A DNA stretch of 64,000 nt from Terriglobus albidus (GCF_008000815.1 NZ_CP042806.1:5580001-5644000), one strand, 5' to 3'. Positions 51,435-61,133 are shown, counted from the first letter of the stretch. Program-made: numbers and translations. The notes: generated by a model from the letters alone, not told the origin.

Positions 51435-52205
51435 CTAACGCTTGCGCATGCGGAGGCTTTGCCAGCTTCCATCGGCGGTCCAGCCGCCATCGACAGCGAG
51501 GGCCTGGCCGTTGATGAAGCCGCTCTGGGCTGGGTCGGCGAGGAAGAGGATGGCGCGGGCGATATCATCGGGACTCGCGAAGCGGGCCATGGGAACACGG
51601 CCGGTGATGTCGTCGTCGGTGTAGCCTCCGCCGGCCTGGTCGGCAACATCCATCTCTGTTTTGACCCAGCCGGGGCAGACGGCATTGACGCGAACCCCGC
51701 GTCCGCCCCACTCTCCGGCAAGGGTGCGGGTCAGTCCGATGAGGCCGTGCTTGGATGCGTTATACGCGGTACGGTCACTCACACCGACGAGACCGGCGAT
51801 CGACGCAACATTGACGATACTGCCCTCTCGCTGCGCGAGCATAATGGAGCCGAAGGCCCGGGAGAGAACGAAGGGCGCGACGAGGTTCACCTCAAGCACG
51901 CGGCGGAAGGCGGAGGCTTCTACGGTCTCGGCAGGAGCGATGAAGCTGATGCCTGCATTGTTGACGAGCACATCGACACGCCCCCAACGTTCCGCGACCA
52001 GAGATACGGCCTGCGCGATAAAAGCCTCGTCAGTGATATCACCGGTGAGCGCTTCTGCTTCAGCGCCCGTCGCACGCACCGCCGAGAGCGTAGCTTCACA
52101 AGACTGCATATCGAGCAGTAGAAGGGTATAACCCGCCTCACCGAGGACTTCGGCAGTTCTGCGCCCGATGCCCTGCGCCGCTCCCGTTACGATGGCAACT
52201 CGCAT
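51435..52205 (-). CDS. SDR-family oxidoreductase
   Basis: 256 residues, classical SDR: TGAAQGIGRR, NNAGISFIAPAE, NVASIAGL with catalytic Ser, YNASKHG with Tyr and Lys, PGWVKTEM, and a C-terminal GQALAVDGGWTAD. An NAD(P)-dependent dehydrogenase of an alcohol, sugar or hydroxyacid; the substrate is not deducible. Isolated on the minus strand after the ADOP gene with 102 bp between. Confidence 0.9.
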   Translation of the reverse strand: MRVAIVTGAAQGIGRRTAEVLGEAGYTLLLLDMQSCEATLSAVRATGAEAEALTGDITDEAFIAQAVSLVAERWGRVDVLVNNAGISFIAPAETVEASAFRRVLEVNLVAPFVLSRAFGSIMLAQREGSIVNVASIAGLVGVSDRTAYNASKHGLIGLTRTLAGEWGGRGVRVNAVCPGWVKTEMDVADQAGGGYTDDDITGRVPMARFASPDDIARAILFLADPAQSGFINGQALAVDGGWTADGSWQSLRMRKR

Positions 52206-52307
52206 CTCTCCACTCTACTTGAGCGTCCGTCCAGTCCGCATCTGCCGCGCTGTTCCCTTCTTATAAGCGGGCTTATCGGTACGAATCATGCTTCGCGGTG
52301 CCCTGTC

Positions 52308-54944
52308 CTATTCGGTTCGGAGCGCTTTCATTGGGTCTAACCGCGAAGCACGCCATGCGGGAGCCAGACAGGCCAGAGCCGCAACCGTCAGCAGCGTCGC
52401 AATCACTCCGGAGAGCACCACAGGATCGAGAGGCTTCGTTCCGAAAAGCATCGACTGGAAGATGCGTGTCGCCGCGAAGCTCATCACCAAACCAAGCCCC
52501 AGTCCGAACAGCGCCGGCCGCAGGCCATCCATCAGCATCAACTGCAACAGCTGATCTCGTTGCGCGCCGAGCGCCATGCGGATTCCCAGTTCCGAGGTCC
52601 GCTGCGTGGTGAGGTACGAGAGCACGCCGTACAATCCCACCGAAGCAAGAATCAGCGACAAAACAGCAAACGCCAGAACAAGAGTTGCACTCAGGCTCGC
52701 ATTCACCAGGGACGCGCCAATGATCTGGTTCATGGTGAGCACATCTGAGACCGGAAGTTCAGGATCGAGCGACGCGATCTGTTTTTGCACCGGCACCGAG
52801 AATTGCAACGGATCCGTTGCCGTGTGAACCGCGAGCGTCGCTTCGCTACGGCCCTCAAAGATGGGGAGATACGCTGTCGCTTTCGGCTCCTTGCCGACCT
52901 GGTACAGGATATCGCCGACGACACCCACAATCTCCCAGTCCACCAGGTTTGGCGCTCCATCGTGGGCGCGCCCGGGAAGGCGCAGATGCTTGCCGATAGG
53001 ATCTTCGCCTGCGAAATATTGCTGAACAAACTGATGGCTCACCATCACCTTGTACGAGCGCTCACCCCGTTCGTCGCTGGTAAAGAACCGTCCGCTCACA
53101 AGCGGAATTCCCAGAGCACTGAAATAGCCTGGATCGACCCAGCGCGTCAGCGCGTCGGGTAAGTGTTCGCCCGTCTTGAGCGGAGGATGCTCCTTCACCG
53201 TGAATTCGTCGGTGCCCCAGTATCCTGTTCCCGCGACCGTGGTTCCCAATGCAGCGCCCCGAACTCCGGGCATAGCTCTCACTCGCGCCAGCAGCGCTTC
53301 GTTGAATGCGTTTCGTTTCTCCGGCGTGTCGTACTTCTTGCCGGGCAGGTTGTATTGCAAAGTGAGCGTGTTGTCTACGACGCACCCGACATTGGCGGCG
53401 CGCAATTGCATAAAGCTTTTGAGCAGCAGCCCGGCGGCCACCAGCAGCACCACTGTGATTCCAATCTCCGCCGTGAGCAGCGACTTTCTGAGCGCGGTGC
53501 GAGAAACGCTGCTCGAGCCGGTCCGGACCGAGGTTTGCAGAGCCTTCAACATCGACTCACCTGTTGTGGAAAGCGCGGGCAGCAAGCCTGCAATCAGCGC
53601 CGCAGCGAACATGAGCGCGCAGGCAAACGCAATCACCGCGCCATCCATATGAATGCTCTGCGCGGTGGGCAGGTCCTTCCAGGTTTTTGCCAGCCACTCA
53701 GTGGCGCCCAATGACAGCAGAATCCCGCCCACACCGCCGGCTGCGCAAATCAGAACACTCTCGGCCATCTGCTCGCGAATCAGCGTGGCTCGCTGAGCAC
53801 CGAGGGCGCTTCGTATCGCCACCTCCTTCTGCCGTGCCGCGCCCCGCGCCACCAGCAGGTTGGCGACATTGAGGCAGCCGATAAGCAGCATGCAGCCGAC
53901 TGCGGAAAGCATCAACGTCAGCGGCTTCTTCACATCTCCGGCGAGATCCTCGTTCAGTGAGCGCGAAACAACCTCTTCAGCCACCGGATCGTGCGGGTAC
54001 TGCAGATGATTCTGGTACTGTATGGCGCCGACCTGCGCGATTGCGCCGGCCAGGCTTACATCAGGGCGAAGCCTGGCCACCACCTGGCTCCCATGCCAGT
54101 CGTGATGCTGCAGCATCTCAGCACTGGCATCGGCCTTGTAAGGAACCCACAGCTGAATTCCGGCATCGGGATACGTGAACCACGAGGGCAGCACGCCGGC
54201 CACTGTGTAGGGTCTGCCGTCAAGGTGAATCTGGCCTCCCACAATCTTCGCGTCGCCTGCGAACCGCCTCTCAAAGACGCTCCAGGTCAACATCACAACG
54301 GCGCTGCCGCGCAGATCGTCCGCCTCCGTAAAGTCCCGGCCCAGTACCGGCTTCACTCCCAGCAGGGAAAACAGGTTCGAGGAAGCTGCCGCTGCGCGGA
54401 CCGACTCCGGCAATTCGTTACGCACACCGGTGAGGTTGTACCCGGCCCAGCGCATGATTGCCATGTCTTCAAAGCCGTGGGTCTTCGAGCGCCAGTCGTA
54501 GAAGTCGGCCGGCGCAACCGGGTGGTAGCTCAATTCCCCTCCCCGGAAGTGTTCGTACACCATTACCAGCCGGGCGGGGTCGCGAAAAGGCAGCGGCCGC
54601 AGCAGCACCGAACGCACAACGGTGAAAAGAGAGGTGGCCGCGCCGATGCAAAGAGCCATCACCGCGATCGCGATGATGGTGAATCCGGGTGTTCGGCTCA
54701 ACGTTCGAAAGGCGTATTTTACGTCGCGAGCGACACCGGCCAAACGTTGGGGAGTGTTTTGCATCCACAGCGATTCGCGCACCTTCTGGGGGTTGCCAAA
54801 TTTCAGCCGGGCCTGTCGCCGGGCTTCGTCAGGCGACATCCCCCGCGCTACGTTATCCGCGGTTTCTTCGCTAAGAAAGGCCTCAATCTCGTTCTGCAAC
54901 TCGGTGTCGGAGCGCTTGCGGTGCAGGAATCGCATCCAGCTCAT
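52308..54944 (-). CDS. ADOP-family ABC transporter permease (second copy)
   Basis: 878 residues. N-terminal helical part (DTELQNEIEAFLSEETADNVARGMSPDEARRQARLKFGNPQ), then duplicated MacB/FtsX units as in the copy at 41947, ending WRASRLDPMKALRTE. The two copies differ widely along their length, so they are paralogs and not a recent duplication. The start overlaps (ATGA) the stop of a tiny PadR remnant, so the operon once had an intact regulator. Substrate unknown. Confidence 0.92.
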   Translation of the reverse strand: MSWMRFLHRKRSDTELQNEIEAFLSEETADNVARGMSPDEARRQARLKFGNPQKVRESLWMQNTPQRLAGVARDVKYAFRTLSRTPGFTIIAIAVMALCIGAATSLFTVVRSVLLRPLPFRDPARLVMVYEHFRGGELSYHPVAPADFYDWRSKTHGFEDMAIMRWAGYNLTGVRNELPESVRAAAASSNLFSLLGVKPVLGRDFTEADDLRGSAVVMLTWSVFERRFAGDAKIVGGQIHLDGRPYTVAGVLPSWFTYPDAGIQLWVPYKADASAEMLQHHDWHGSQVVARLRPDVSLAGAIAQVGAIQYQNHLQYPHDPVAEEVVSRSLNEDLAGDVKKPLTLMLSAVGCMLLIGCLNVANLLVARGAARQKEVAIRSALGAQRATLIREQMAESVLICAAGGVGGILLSLGATEWLAKTWKDLPTAQSIHMDGAVIAFACALMFAAALIAGLLPALSTTGESMLKALQTSVRTGSSSVSRTALRKSLLTAEIGITVVLLVAAGLLLKSFMQLRAANVGCVVDNTLTLQYNLPGKKYDTPEKRNAFNEALLARVRAMPGVRGAALGTTVAGTGYWGTDEFTVKEHPPLKTGEHLPDALTRWVDPGYFSALGIPLVSGRFFTSDERGERSYKVMVSHQFVQQYFAGEDPIGKHLRLPGRAHDGAPNLVDWEIVGVVGDILYQVGKEPKATAYLPIFEGRSEATLAVHTATDPLQFSVPVQKQIASLDPELPVSDVLTMNQIIGASLVNASLSATLVLAFAVLSLILASVGLYGVLSYLTTQRTSELGIRMALGAQRDQLLQLMLMDGLRPALFGLGLGLVMSFAATRIFQSMLFGTKPLDPVVLSGVIATLLTVAALACLAPAWRASRLDPMKALRTE

Positions 54945-55066
54945 TGCGGACCGCCTTCCTCACCCATCCCCAGACCAATGGCGCGGGTCATTTGCCGCCG
55001 GCGGCTGGTTTCGCGAACCAACTGCTTACGGCCTTCTGCATTCTGTGGCTCGCTGCTTTTCCGCAT
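54941..55066 (-). pseudogene. 41-codon C-terminal remnant of a PadR regulator
   Basis: The minus strand encodes AEGRKQLVRETSRRRQMTRAI followed by a glycine-rich end and TGA at 54943-54941, which aligns with the end of the intact PadR at 44667 (TAAGRKQLQAETREWEQTAAI). The DNA-binding half is gone. The stop overlaps the permease ATG by 4 bases, exactly as in intact padR-ADOP pairs. Below the size usually annotated. Confidence 0.7.
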
Positions 55067-55074
55067 CGATCTCT

Positions 55075-55127
55075 CCACTCGAACTTCTATGGGAAAGAAT
55101 CGTACGCCACTCGAAGTTCTATGGGAA
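55075..55127. repeat. paired 21-bp direct repeats upstream of the second ADOP gene
   Basis: CCACTCGAAC...ATGGGAA at 55075-55095 and CCACTCGAAG...ATGGGAA at 55107-55127, identical except for one base, with a 32-bp period that places both on the same DNA face. They lie just upstream of the PadR remnant, where a promoter and operator would be expected. Confidence 0.7.
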
Positions 55128-55395
55128 GATCAAAAATTGAGCAGAGCCTCTGTTCCGCTTTCATGGATTCGTCCGCAGTTTCGGTATCGCAAACAAAATT
55201 GCCAAGTCAGTAACCAAGAAGTTGAAAAAGCCTGCAGCGCATAAGAAACCTGCGTGAGATTTCCATCTGGTCAACTCCGACACCGGCCTCCCAGCCATGG
55301 GACAAGGTAAGAAATATCAATGCCGCCTTTTCAGGAAAGTGACAAAATTCTGACGCAATTGATGGGTCGGTAGAATCATCATTTTGACAGACGCT

Positions 55396-55746
55396 TCATT
55401 GCAAGCCTAAGGCCGTAGGATGCTTAGGCTGATAAAGGCCGACCTCGCCACCTCCGGGAAGTCTGATCTTCGTAATGGAACCCCATCGTGCTTCCTGGAC
55501 TTGAGAGCACTTAACGTCTTTCTTTGCGAGAGATGCCATCTCGGATTTCAAGTCGTCGCACATGAAGTAGAGATCCTGGGTGCCAATCTCGCTGGATGGG
55601 TGTACTGCAGCTTCTCCGGGCGGCAGGGCGAAGATCAGCCAGCCTTGACCGGCATCAACGGATTTGAAACCGAGGATATCGCGGAAAAATGCGCGATCCT
55701 CCTCGGCGCTTTTACTGTAGAGAATTACGTGCGCCCCAAAAATCAT
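55396..55746 (-). CDS. VOC-family (glyoxalase-like) protein
   Basis: 116 residues, start supported by AGGAGG four bases before the ATG. Pattern VILYSKSAEEDRAFFRDILGFKSVDAG at the N-terminus and WGSITKIRLPGGGEVGLYQPKHP at the C-terminus fits a single VOC unit pair, with the metal-ligand Glu and His partly replaced. Substrate unknown. Not clearly in an operon. Confidence 0.85.
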   Translation of the reverse strand: MIFGAHVILYSKSAEEDRAFFRDILGFKSVDAGQGWLIFALPPGEAAVHPSSEIGTQDLYFMCDDLKSEMASLAKKDVKCSQVQEARWGSITKIRLPGGGEVGLYQPKHPTALGLQ

Positions 55747-55882
55747 TGTTCCTCCTATGCGGATATGTGTGCAGTGTCGTTAGTCGCTCTACCAAACAAA
55801 GGGGAGCCCATCGATCCTTGACATAGAACGGCGGTAAATCTGGCAGCTTGCGTCGCCGCACACATCGACAAGGTGAAGTCCT

Positions 55883-57085
55883 TTAAAAATCGCCACTAGC
55901 TCCTCCACCTCCCGATTCTCCTCCGCCAAACCGAAAATCCGGATTGGTTGGTTGCGGGGTTGGCGTTATCGATTGCGGTGTTATCAGACCGAGTACGGCA
56001 GAGCCGACGCTCATCGTGTGTTTGTCCTTCCCCGACAAACGCGCGGCCGTGAAGCCGTGGCGAACTCCGTCCGGACCAAGAGCGAGCCAGCGTCGAAGGA
56101 ACAATGAAACGGCAGTCAGTGTTATACCGAGAAGCATCGGGTCCCAGGTATGCCGCTGCCATCCGAGGTACGGTTTATTGGTGATAAGGGTGAGGACGGC
56201 AGTAATCGCGCCGGCCGCGATGATGAGGCGATCCTTCTGGCGAACACCGCGTGTGAGTATGAGAGGCGGCAGGCACCATATGAGCACCCACGTCATCCAG
56301 TAGAACGGGGAGGCGGATCCCGAGGTGAAGCGCGTGGGGCTCCCCAAACGTGAAAGCAAGCTGAAATCTGAGATTTTGAGGTTGAAGATCAGATATATGC
56401 CGAGCCATAGAAACGCCTCAGAGAGCGAGTACGCGTCCTCAAGGTAATCGAAACGGTGGCGGGAGCGAATGGAGGCTATACAGACCAGTCCGGCTGCATA
56501 CAACACCGAGATAGAGACATGTTGCACCGGGTGAGATGGGGTCCAGTAAGCGGGCAGGAAGATGACGAAGATCATTGCTGCGGGAAATGCGTACCAGAGA
56601 TTGAAGCGGTACCAGATCCAGAGCGAAGCAATGGCTCCAACGGCAGGAATCACAGACTGAATTTCGCGCGAGGGGTAGAGGGCGCCGCTGAAAAAAGCGT
56701 AATCCAGTCCTCCGCACAGAAAAGCAACTGAACAGACGGCGAGTGCTTCCTCAATCCCGTAGCGATACAGGCGGGCCTGGGTTACGGCGACCTCGGCGGC
56801 CGTGTAGGAGACAGCAGCGAAGATCAATAAGAAGATTCCTGTGGCTTGTTGCGACGGCCGCGAAAGAAAGATCGTGAAGAAGAGCCCGATCGCGCCTGCT
56901 ACGCCGATCATGGTGAAGAAGAAAAGTACCAGCCTCAAAAAGATGTTGGTGGTGCGCAGGTCGGAGACCGTGTCTTGTTCAAGGCGCTGGTACTGATCGT
57001 CGCTGAGGTAGCCGTCTCCGATCCACTGCCTCAGGAATTTGCGGGCACGCAGAGTCTCTTCGCTCGATTCCGTGTAAATTCTCAT
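55883..57085 (-). CDS. polytopic membrane protein with Gly-rich tail (DUF2157-associated)
   Basis: 400 residues. A soluble N-terminal helix bundle (SEETLRARKFLRQWIGDGYLSDDQYQRLEQ) resembles the DUF2157 start, followed by about ten TM segments. The C-terminus is glycine- and serine-rich (FRFGGGESGGGGASGDF), like the tails of some surface-exposed membrane proteins. It overlaps the DUF2157 gene by 4 bases (ATGA), so the two are coupled and probably form one complex. Function unknown. Confidence 0.82.
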   Translation of the reverse strand: MRIYTESSEETLRARKFLRQWIGDGYLSDDQYQRLEQDTVSDLRTTNIFLRLVLFFFTMIGVAGAIGLFFTIFLSRPSQQATGIFLLIFAAVSYTAAEVAVTQARLYRYGIEEALAVCSVAFLCGGLDYAFFSGALYPSREIQSVIPAVGAIASLWIWYRFNLWYAFPAAMIFVIFLPAYWTPSHPVQHVSISVLYAAGLVCIASIRSRHRFDYLEDAYSLSEAFLWLGIYLIFNLKISDFSLLSRLGSPTRFTSGSASPFYWMTWVLIWCLPPLILTRGVRQKDRLIIAAGAITAVLTLITNKPYLGWQRHTWDPMLLGITLTAVSLFLRRWLALGPDGVRHGFTAARLSGKDKHTMSVGSAVLGLITPQSITPTPQPTNPDFRFGGGESGGGGASGDF

Positions 57086-58026
57086 TCCGGCCTCCCAAAG
57101 CGACGCGCGACCTGGACAAGCATCGCGATCATTGCGATTGCGGTGAACACGAAGTAGGCCAGGACAAAGGTGCTGTCCGACGTGTTGCGGATGAGCATCC
57201 AGCTAACACCCACGTAGCCGTAGACGGCGGCGTAGGCGACGAAGACAAACTGCCGGCGCTTCAGGCCCCAGGCGAGAGACGCGGCGCATGCGACCAGCAG
57301 ACCGACAAGCCATAGGCCACGGTCGTGCGAATCGAAGACCCCGGAAAGGATTGCCCAGAATAGAACGTTGGCAACGATATTCAGATACGTAGTGAAAAAA
57401 TGCACCTTCCATTTGAGGCGCTCAAAAACCGCTCCAGCTGCACCGACCACCAAACAGTAAACCAAGGCATAGAGTCGGTATGCCGTGTCCTGATGAGACG
57501 GCCAATGCGAGATAGTGAGTCCGAACCATCCGGCAAGCGAGGACAAAGCGAGAGACAGCACGAAGCGATTGTCGAAACGATAGGCAAGGAAGAGAAAGAG
57601 GAGGGCCGTGGCCAGGAGATAAAGATCCCATTGACCGGAAAGGACGTGGAAACGGTGTTCCAGGTAGGCGAGTTCTACGCACCAGACAAGGCAGCCGAGG
57701 TAGAGGACATAGTCGAAGATCGCAGTCGGCGGAGCCGTCTCCGCAGCCGACCAGGCGGGCGCACGGGAAAAGCAATACCAAAAAGAGGCGGTGAGGATGA
57801 TGGAGAGAATGGTCAGGACGAGTACATCACCGAGTTGCTGCGACCAGGTGGAGATAGTCCAGCCAAGTCCGGCAACGAACGCCAAGATACCTGCATAGAG
57901 CAGAAGGTTGAGCTCAAGCGAGAGGGAGAAAGGTTGTCCGCGAGAGAGGCTCGCTAAATGAGCCTGCTGCTCAGTCGATATCGCACCTTGCTCCTTCCAG
58001 AGCTCCAAGCGAGCGAGGATAGTCAT
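57082..58026 (-). CDS. DUF2157-like polytopic membrane protein
   Basis: 314 residues. A short N-terminal domain (LARLELWKEQGAISTEQQAHLASLSRGQ) of the DUF2157 kind precedes about nine TM segments (SLELNLLLYAGILAFVAGLGWTI and following). The family is of unknown function and often appears in pairs. It is the first gene of the two-gene unit with the gene at 55883. Confidence 0.85.
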   Translation of the reverse strand: MTILARLELWKEQGAISTEQQAHLASLSRGQPFSLSLELNLLLYAGILAFVAGLGWTISTWSQQLGDVLVLTILSIILTASFWYCFSRAPAWSAAETAPPTAIFDYVLYLGCLVWCVELAYLEHRFHVLSGQWDLYLLATALLFLFLAYRFDNRFVLSLALSSLAGWFGLTISHWPSHQDTAYRLYALVYCLVVGAAGAVFERLKWKVHFFTTYLNIVANVLFWAILSGVFDSHDRGLWLVGLLVACAASLAWGLKRRQFVFVAYAAVYGYVGVSWMLIRNTSDSTFVLAYFVFTAIAMIAMLVQVARRFGRPE

Positions 58027-58324
58027 AGCGCTTTCATTCTCCGGACGTGAAGCAGCATGTCTGTGCTAACTTATTCGATTCCGATATTACATCTCGGCTC
58101 GCGAGGGGCCTAGTAGTTACTCGAAAGTCGCGTTTTCGTGATCTAGCTCTCAGGCCACCTCTATTGATCTGATTCTCCCAACCCTCTGCCGGGTCCCTTC
58201 CTCAATGAACTGCGCTCTGTGCCGCGTTGTCAGCGACGCCGGCAAGCAGGCCATCGAGTGCCTTCCGATCAAGTAACTACCTGGAATTGCCGGCCCATGC
58301 CAGGATCTGGGCTAGAATTCCCGC

Positions 58325-59170
58325 ATGAAGCGTACGTTCGTTTCAGTCCTCGCACTTCTCAGCTTTTCTCTCGCGCTCGTATGTGCGTCCGATGCGGAAG
58401 TACCCGCCGCAAAAGCCGGTCTGCTGCCAACGCAAGCTCTGGCACGACAAGTGCGAGACCTCCAGCGTGTACCGGACAGCGATGCGGACGTTCCTAGACG
58501 AGTCCTCCTGGGAAAGGCAGTAAGAGATCACGTTGGCGAGTTCATCGTTCGCCAACTTGAGTCATCACCTTCGATATCGGGCGACCAGTTGCAACATCAA
58601 CTTCAGAACATCGTTTGCCCTCAAGAGGGCACACACTCATGCGAGGAGGACCATGCAACGCCAAAGGTCTTCACTGAAGGTTGGGGCTCAAAGACCGAAC
58701 GCCGCCAGGTTGTCGTGGCTTACCAGCTATATCTCGGATTTATGGGAGCGCGCGGGAGCCTTGTGATAGTCGAGAGCTACGTGTGGGAGAGGCAGAACCA
58801 AAAAGCCAGAATGACATCCCGCGGTGGAAGCGAATTCGACGGCCGTCATGTCGAGTTTCAGCAATTGGCGTGGTACCCGTCTGACGGCCAGTATTGGATC
58901 CTCGTCTCCGGACCACCACTCGGGTGGAGCGGCAGAGCATACGCCGGGAAAGCTACGCTGTACTCCGTTGGAATCGACGATGTGCACGCAATCTGGACCA
59001 GCGGCACACAGCCAAACCTGCGAGTCCAGAAGAATGAACTGGGTTGGGAGGCGAGCTACGCGGATCAGGATCGCTTCTACAACAACCTCCCCAAGCCATA
59101 CGTCTTCGACGTTTACAAATTCGACTACGACTCGCGCAATTTTCAGCGAGTGATCCACTATTCCTACTAA
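58325..59170 (+). CDS. secreted protein of unknown function
   Basis: 281 residues with a signal peptide (MKRTFVSVLALLSFSLALVCASDAE). An N-terminal helical part (LARQVRDLQRVPDSDADVPRRVLLGKAVRDHVGEFIVRQLES) and a Cys pair (IVCPQEGTHSCEED) are followed by a beta-rich C-terminal domain (GRAYAGKATLYSVGIDDVHAIWTSGTQ). No family was recognised. The 298 bp before it and the 403 bp after it (59171-59573) contain no gene I can support. Confidence 0.75.
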   Translation: MKRTFVSVLALLSFSLALVCASDAEVPAAKAGLLPTQALARQVRDLQRVPDSDADVPRRVLLGKAVRDHVGEFIVRQLESSPSISGDQLQHQLQNIVCPQEGTHSCEEDHATPKVFTEGWGSKTERRQVVVAYQLYLGFMGARGSLVIVESYVWERQNQKARMTSRGGSEFDGRHVEFQQLAWYPSDGQYWILVSGPPLGWSGRAYAGKATLYSVGIDDVHAIWTSGTQPNLRVQKNELGWEASYADQDRFYNNLPKPYVFDVYKFDYDSRNFQRVIHYSY

Positions 59171-59573
59171 CCCATCCCGGCCAACCACAGCGAATGCGGA
59201 TAGGTCGCGCGGAAACGCGCATCGCGGCAGGGATCTAAGCTCTCGGGCTGTTCCCTTCCTATAAGCCGACATATCGTTACTAATGCAGACTCGACGAGTG
59301 ACTGAGCGATTTTGCACTAATTGGCACGGGGCCAAAAGAGCGGGAAACAACTCCTCGTAGTCTACGGTGACCTATTTTACGAGAATGTCGATCCTCTTTA
59401 TCCGCGGCTTCGAGCGAAGCGGAGGCGAATGCTCTTTACCGCCCATGCTGACCCTCTCTCGATCGCTACCGCGTTGCACAGGTTTTCTCCAGCTAATTGC
59501 GGCTCGACGCGAAATCTTTCAGGGGCAGGACAAGGATTCACTCGATAGCTAGAGAGACTTATACTCCTGAGAC

Positions 59574-60491
59574 ATGGGCAAGCGTCTTCGGAAACCTTTA
59601 CATGCCAATTCAGATGTCCTCCGCTCAAACAACACTAGAGTTCGCTCTTCGGGACATGCGAGCGCAGCGGAAGCCCCAGTGCGCCGCGAGAAGCAGCCTG
59701 GAGAGACAACTGTCTCAAACGAAAAACTCTGGATCGTACTTCGTCGCGCCCATCAAGCCATTGATGAATGTCTTGTGTACAACGTCACCACTCGAGGAAT
59801 TGCAGTAACCGACTTCATGGTTCTTGAGGTTCTTCTGCATAGCGCGCCACTAGCCGCGGCAGCTATCGCAGAGAAAACCCGGCTAGCCATCGCCTCGGTC
59901 GAGATAACCATCTCTCGTCTTCGACAGCAGCAGTTGATCAGCGCTAAGGCCCATCGCGCGGGTGAGCAGGAACAGTTCTTGCTGACCGAAGAGGGACGAA
60001 ATGTGATTGAGTGGATGTTCGCGGAACATCTGAAGGATATTGAGAGTATCTTCAACGTCCTTTCGAGCGACAAACTATTCGATCTATATCAGATACTGCG
60101 CAAAGTTGGGCGCAACGCAGAGAGCCGCCGTACGGCGCCTGCGATAGACGCCGGGGGCGGTCTCACCCCTTGGCAGTTGCGCCGCGCAACAGAATTCATG
60201 CGCCAGCGGATGGCCCATCCGATCACCACAAAGGAGATCGCCGCTTCTATTGAACTTTCCGACTCCTACTTCCGGAGAGCATTCAAGAGCGTGACTGGCG
60301 TGACCCCGCACAAGTGGCTTCTCAGCGCGCGGATCAATCACGCCCAGAAGCTTCTGAAAGAGGGCGCCGTACCCATGTCCGAAATTGCGTCCGTGACCGG
60401 ATTCGGAGACCAAAGCCACTTCTCCCGCACTTTCCAACGCACTACAGGTGTCTCGCCACGTATATGGCAGAGAGACCACAATCTTCGGTAA
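59574..60491 (+). CDS. MarR-like / AraC-family hybrid transcriptional regulator
   Basis: 305 residues. Residues about 48-165 are a MarR-type winged helix (KLWIVLRRAHQAIDECLVYNV, ITISRLRQQQLISAKAHRAGEQEQFLLTEEGRNVIE). Residues about 200-303 are an AraC HTH pair (LRRATEFMRQRMAHPITTKEIAASIELSDSYFRRAFKSVTGVTPHKWLL..., EIASVTGFGDQSHFSRTFQRTTGVSPRIWQR). GTG 59709 is a possible later start. It stands 252 bp before the NTF2/isochorismatase/amidohydrolase genes and may control them. Confidence 0.85.
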   Translation: MGKRLRKPLHANSDVLRSNNTRVRSSGHASAAEAPVRREKQPGETTVSNEKLWIVLRRAHQAIDECLVYNVTTRGIAVTDFMVLEVLLHSAPLAAAAIAEKTRLAIASVEITISRLRQQQLISAKAHRAGEQEQFLLTEEGRNVIEWMFAEHLKDIESIFNVLSSDKLFDLYQILRKVGRNAESRRTAPAIDAGGGLTPWQLRRATEFMRQRMAHPITTKEIAASIELSDSYFRRAFKSVTGVTPHKWLLSARINHAQKLLKEGAVPMSEIASVTGFGDQSHFSRTFQRTTGVSPRIWQRDHNLR

Positions 60492-60743
60492 GTGGCTCCT
60501 CACAGCTGATCGCGCAGCGATATCGCCTACCTGACGCGTAGGCAAGCAGCACAAGGATCGTGTGCTTGCCGATCTCGTGCTTCCGCTTAACACCCTTCAT
60601 CCCATTGCGATACACCCTTCTATTTAAGAGAAGCGGATTAGACAACGGACGGCCGTTATCTGCAAGACACAGAGCAGACCGCGAGGCGATGCTTGCCTTG
60701 ACGGGATAACGCCGTCGGAAGCGAACGCAAGGAAGGAGGAATC

Positions 60744-61133
60744 ATGACCATCGGCCATCAGGAGTCGCTCGACTACGATCGCCTGATGCGTGAGCATCTT
60801 ACCCGCGTATTCAACGAGCGTGATTCGAATGCCAGGCTCAAAGCAATTGAAGAGATTTACGCCGACGACGCCACGCTGTATGAATCTGCGGACTCTTCAG
60901 TACAGGGTCATCTTGCTATCAACCAAGCCGTGGATGCACTTTTATCGAGTCTGCCTCCTGCATTCACTTTTACCCCAATCGGTCCCGCAGTAGGTCATCA
61001 CGGTGTCGGACGGCTTCGTTGGAAGTCAGGATCGCCAGATGGCCCGGTGGGCGTGACCGGAATGGATGTGATCCATTTCGTGAATGGCCGCATCCACTCC
61101 ATCTACGTCTTTCTTGATCCACCTGCCGCTTAG
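60744..61133 (+). CDS. NTF2/SnoaL-like protein
   Basis: 129 residues with a strong GGAGG site. The cone-fold pattern is clear: RLMREHLTRVFNERDSNARLKAIEEIYADDATLYES, then VDALLSSLPPAFTFTPIGPAVGHHGVGRLRWKSG, ending FVNGRIHSIYVFLDPP. Members are small-molecule isomerases, hydrolases or ligand binders. First gene of a three-gene unit (47-bp gap to the next). Confidence 0.88.
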   Translation: MTIGHQESLDYDRLMREHLTRVFNERDSNARLKAIEEIYADDATLYESADSSVQGHLAINQAVDALLSSLPPAFTFTPIGPAVGHHGVGRLRWKSGSPDGPVGVTGMDVIHFVNGRIHSIYVFLDPPAA

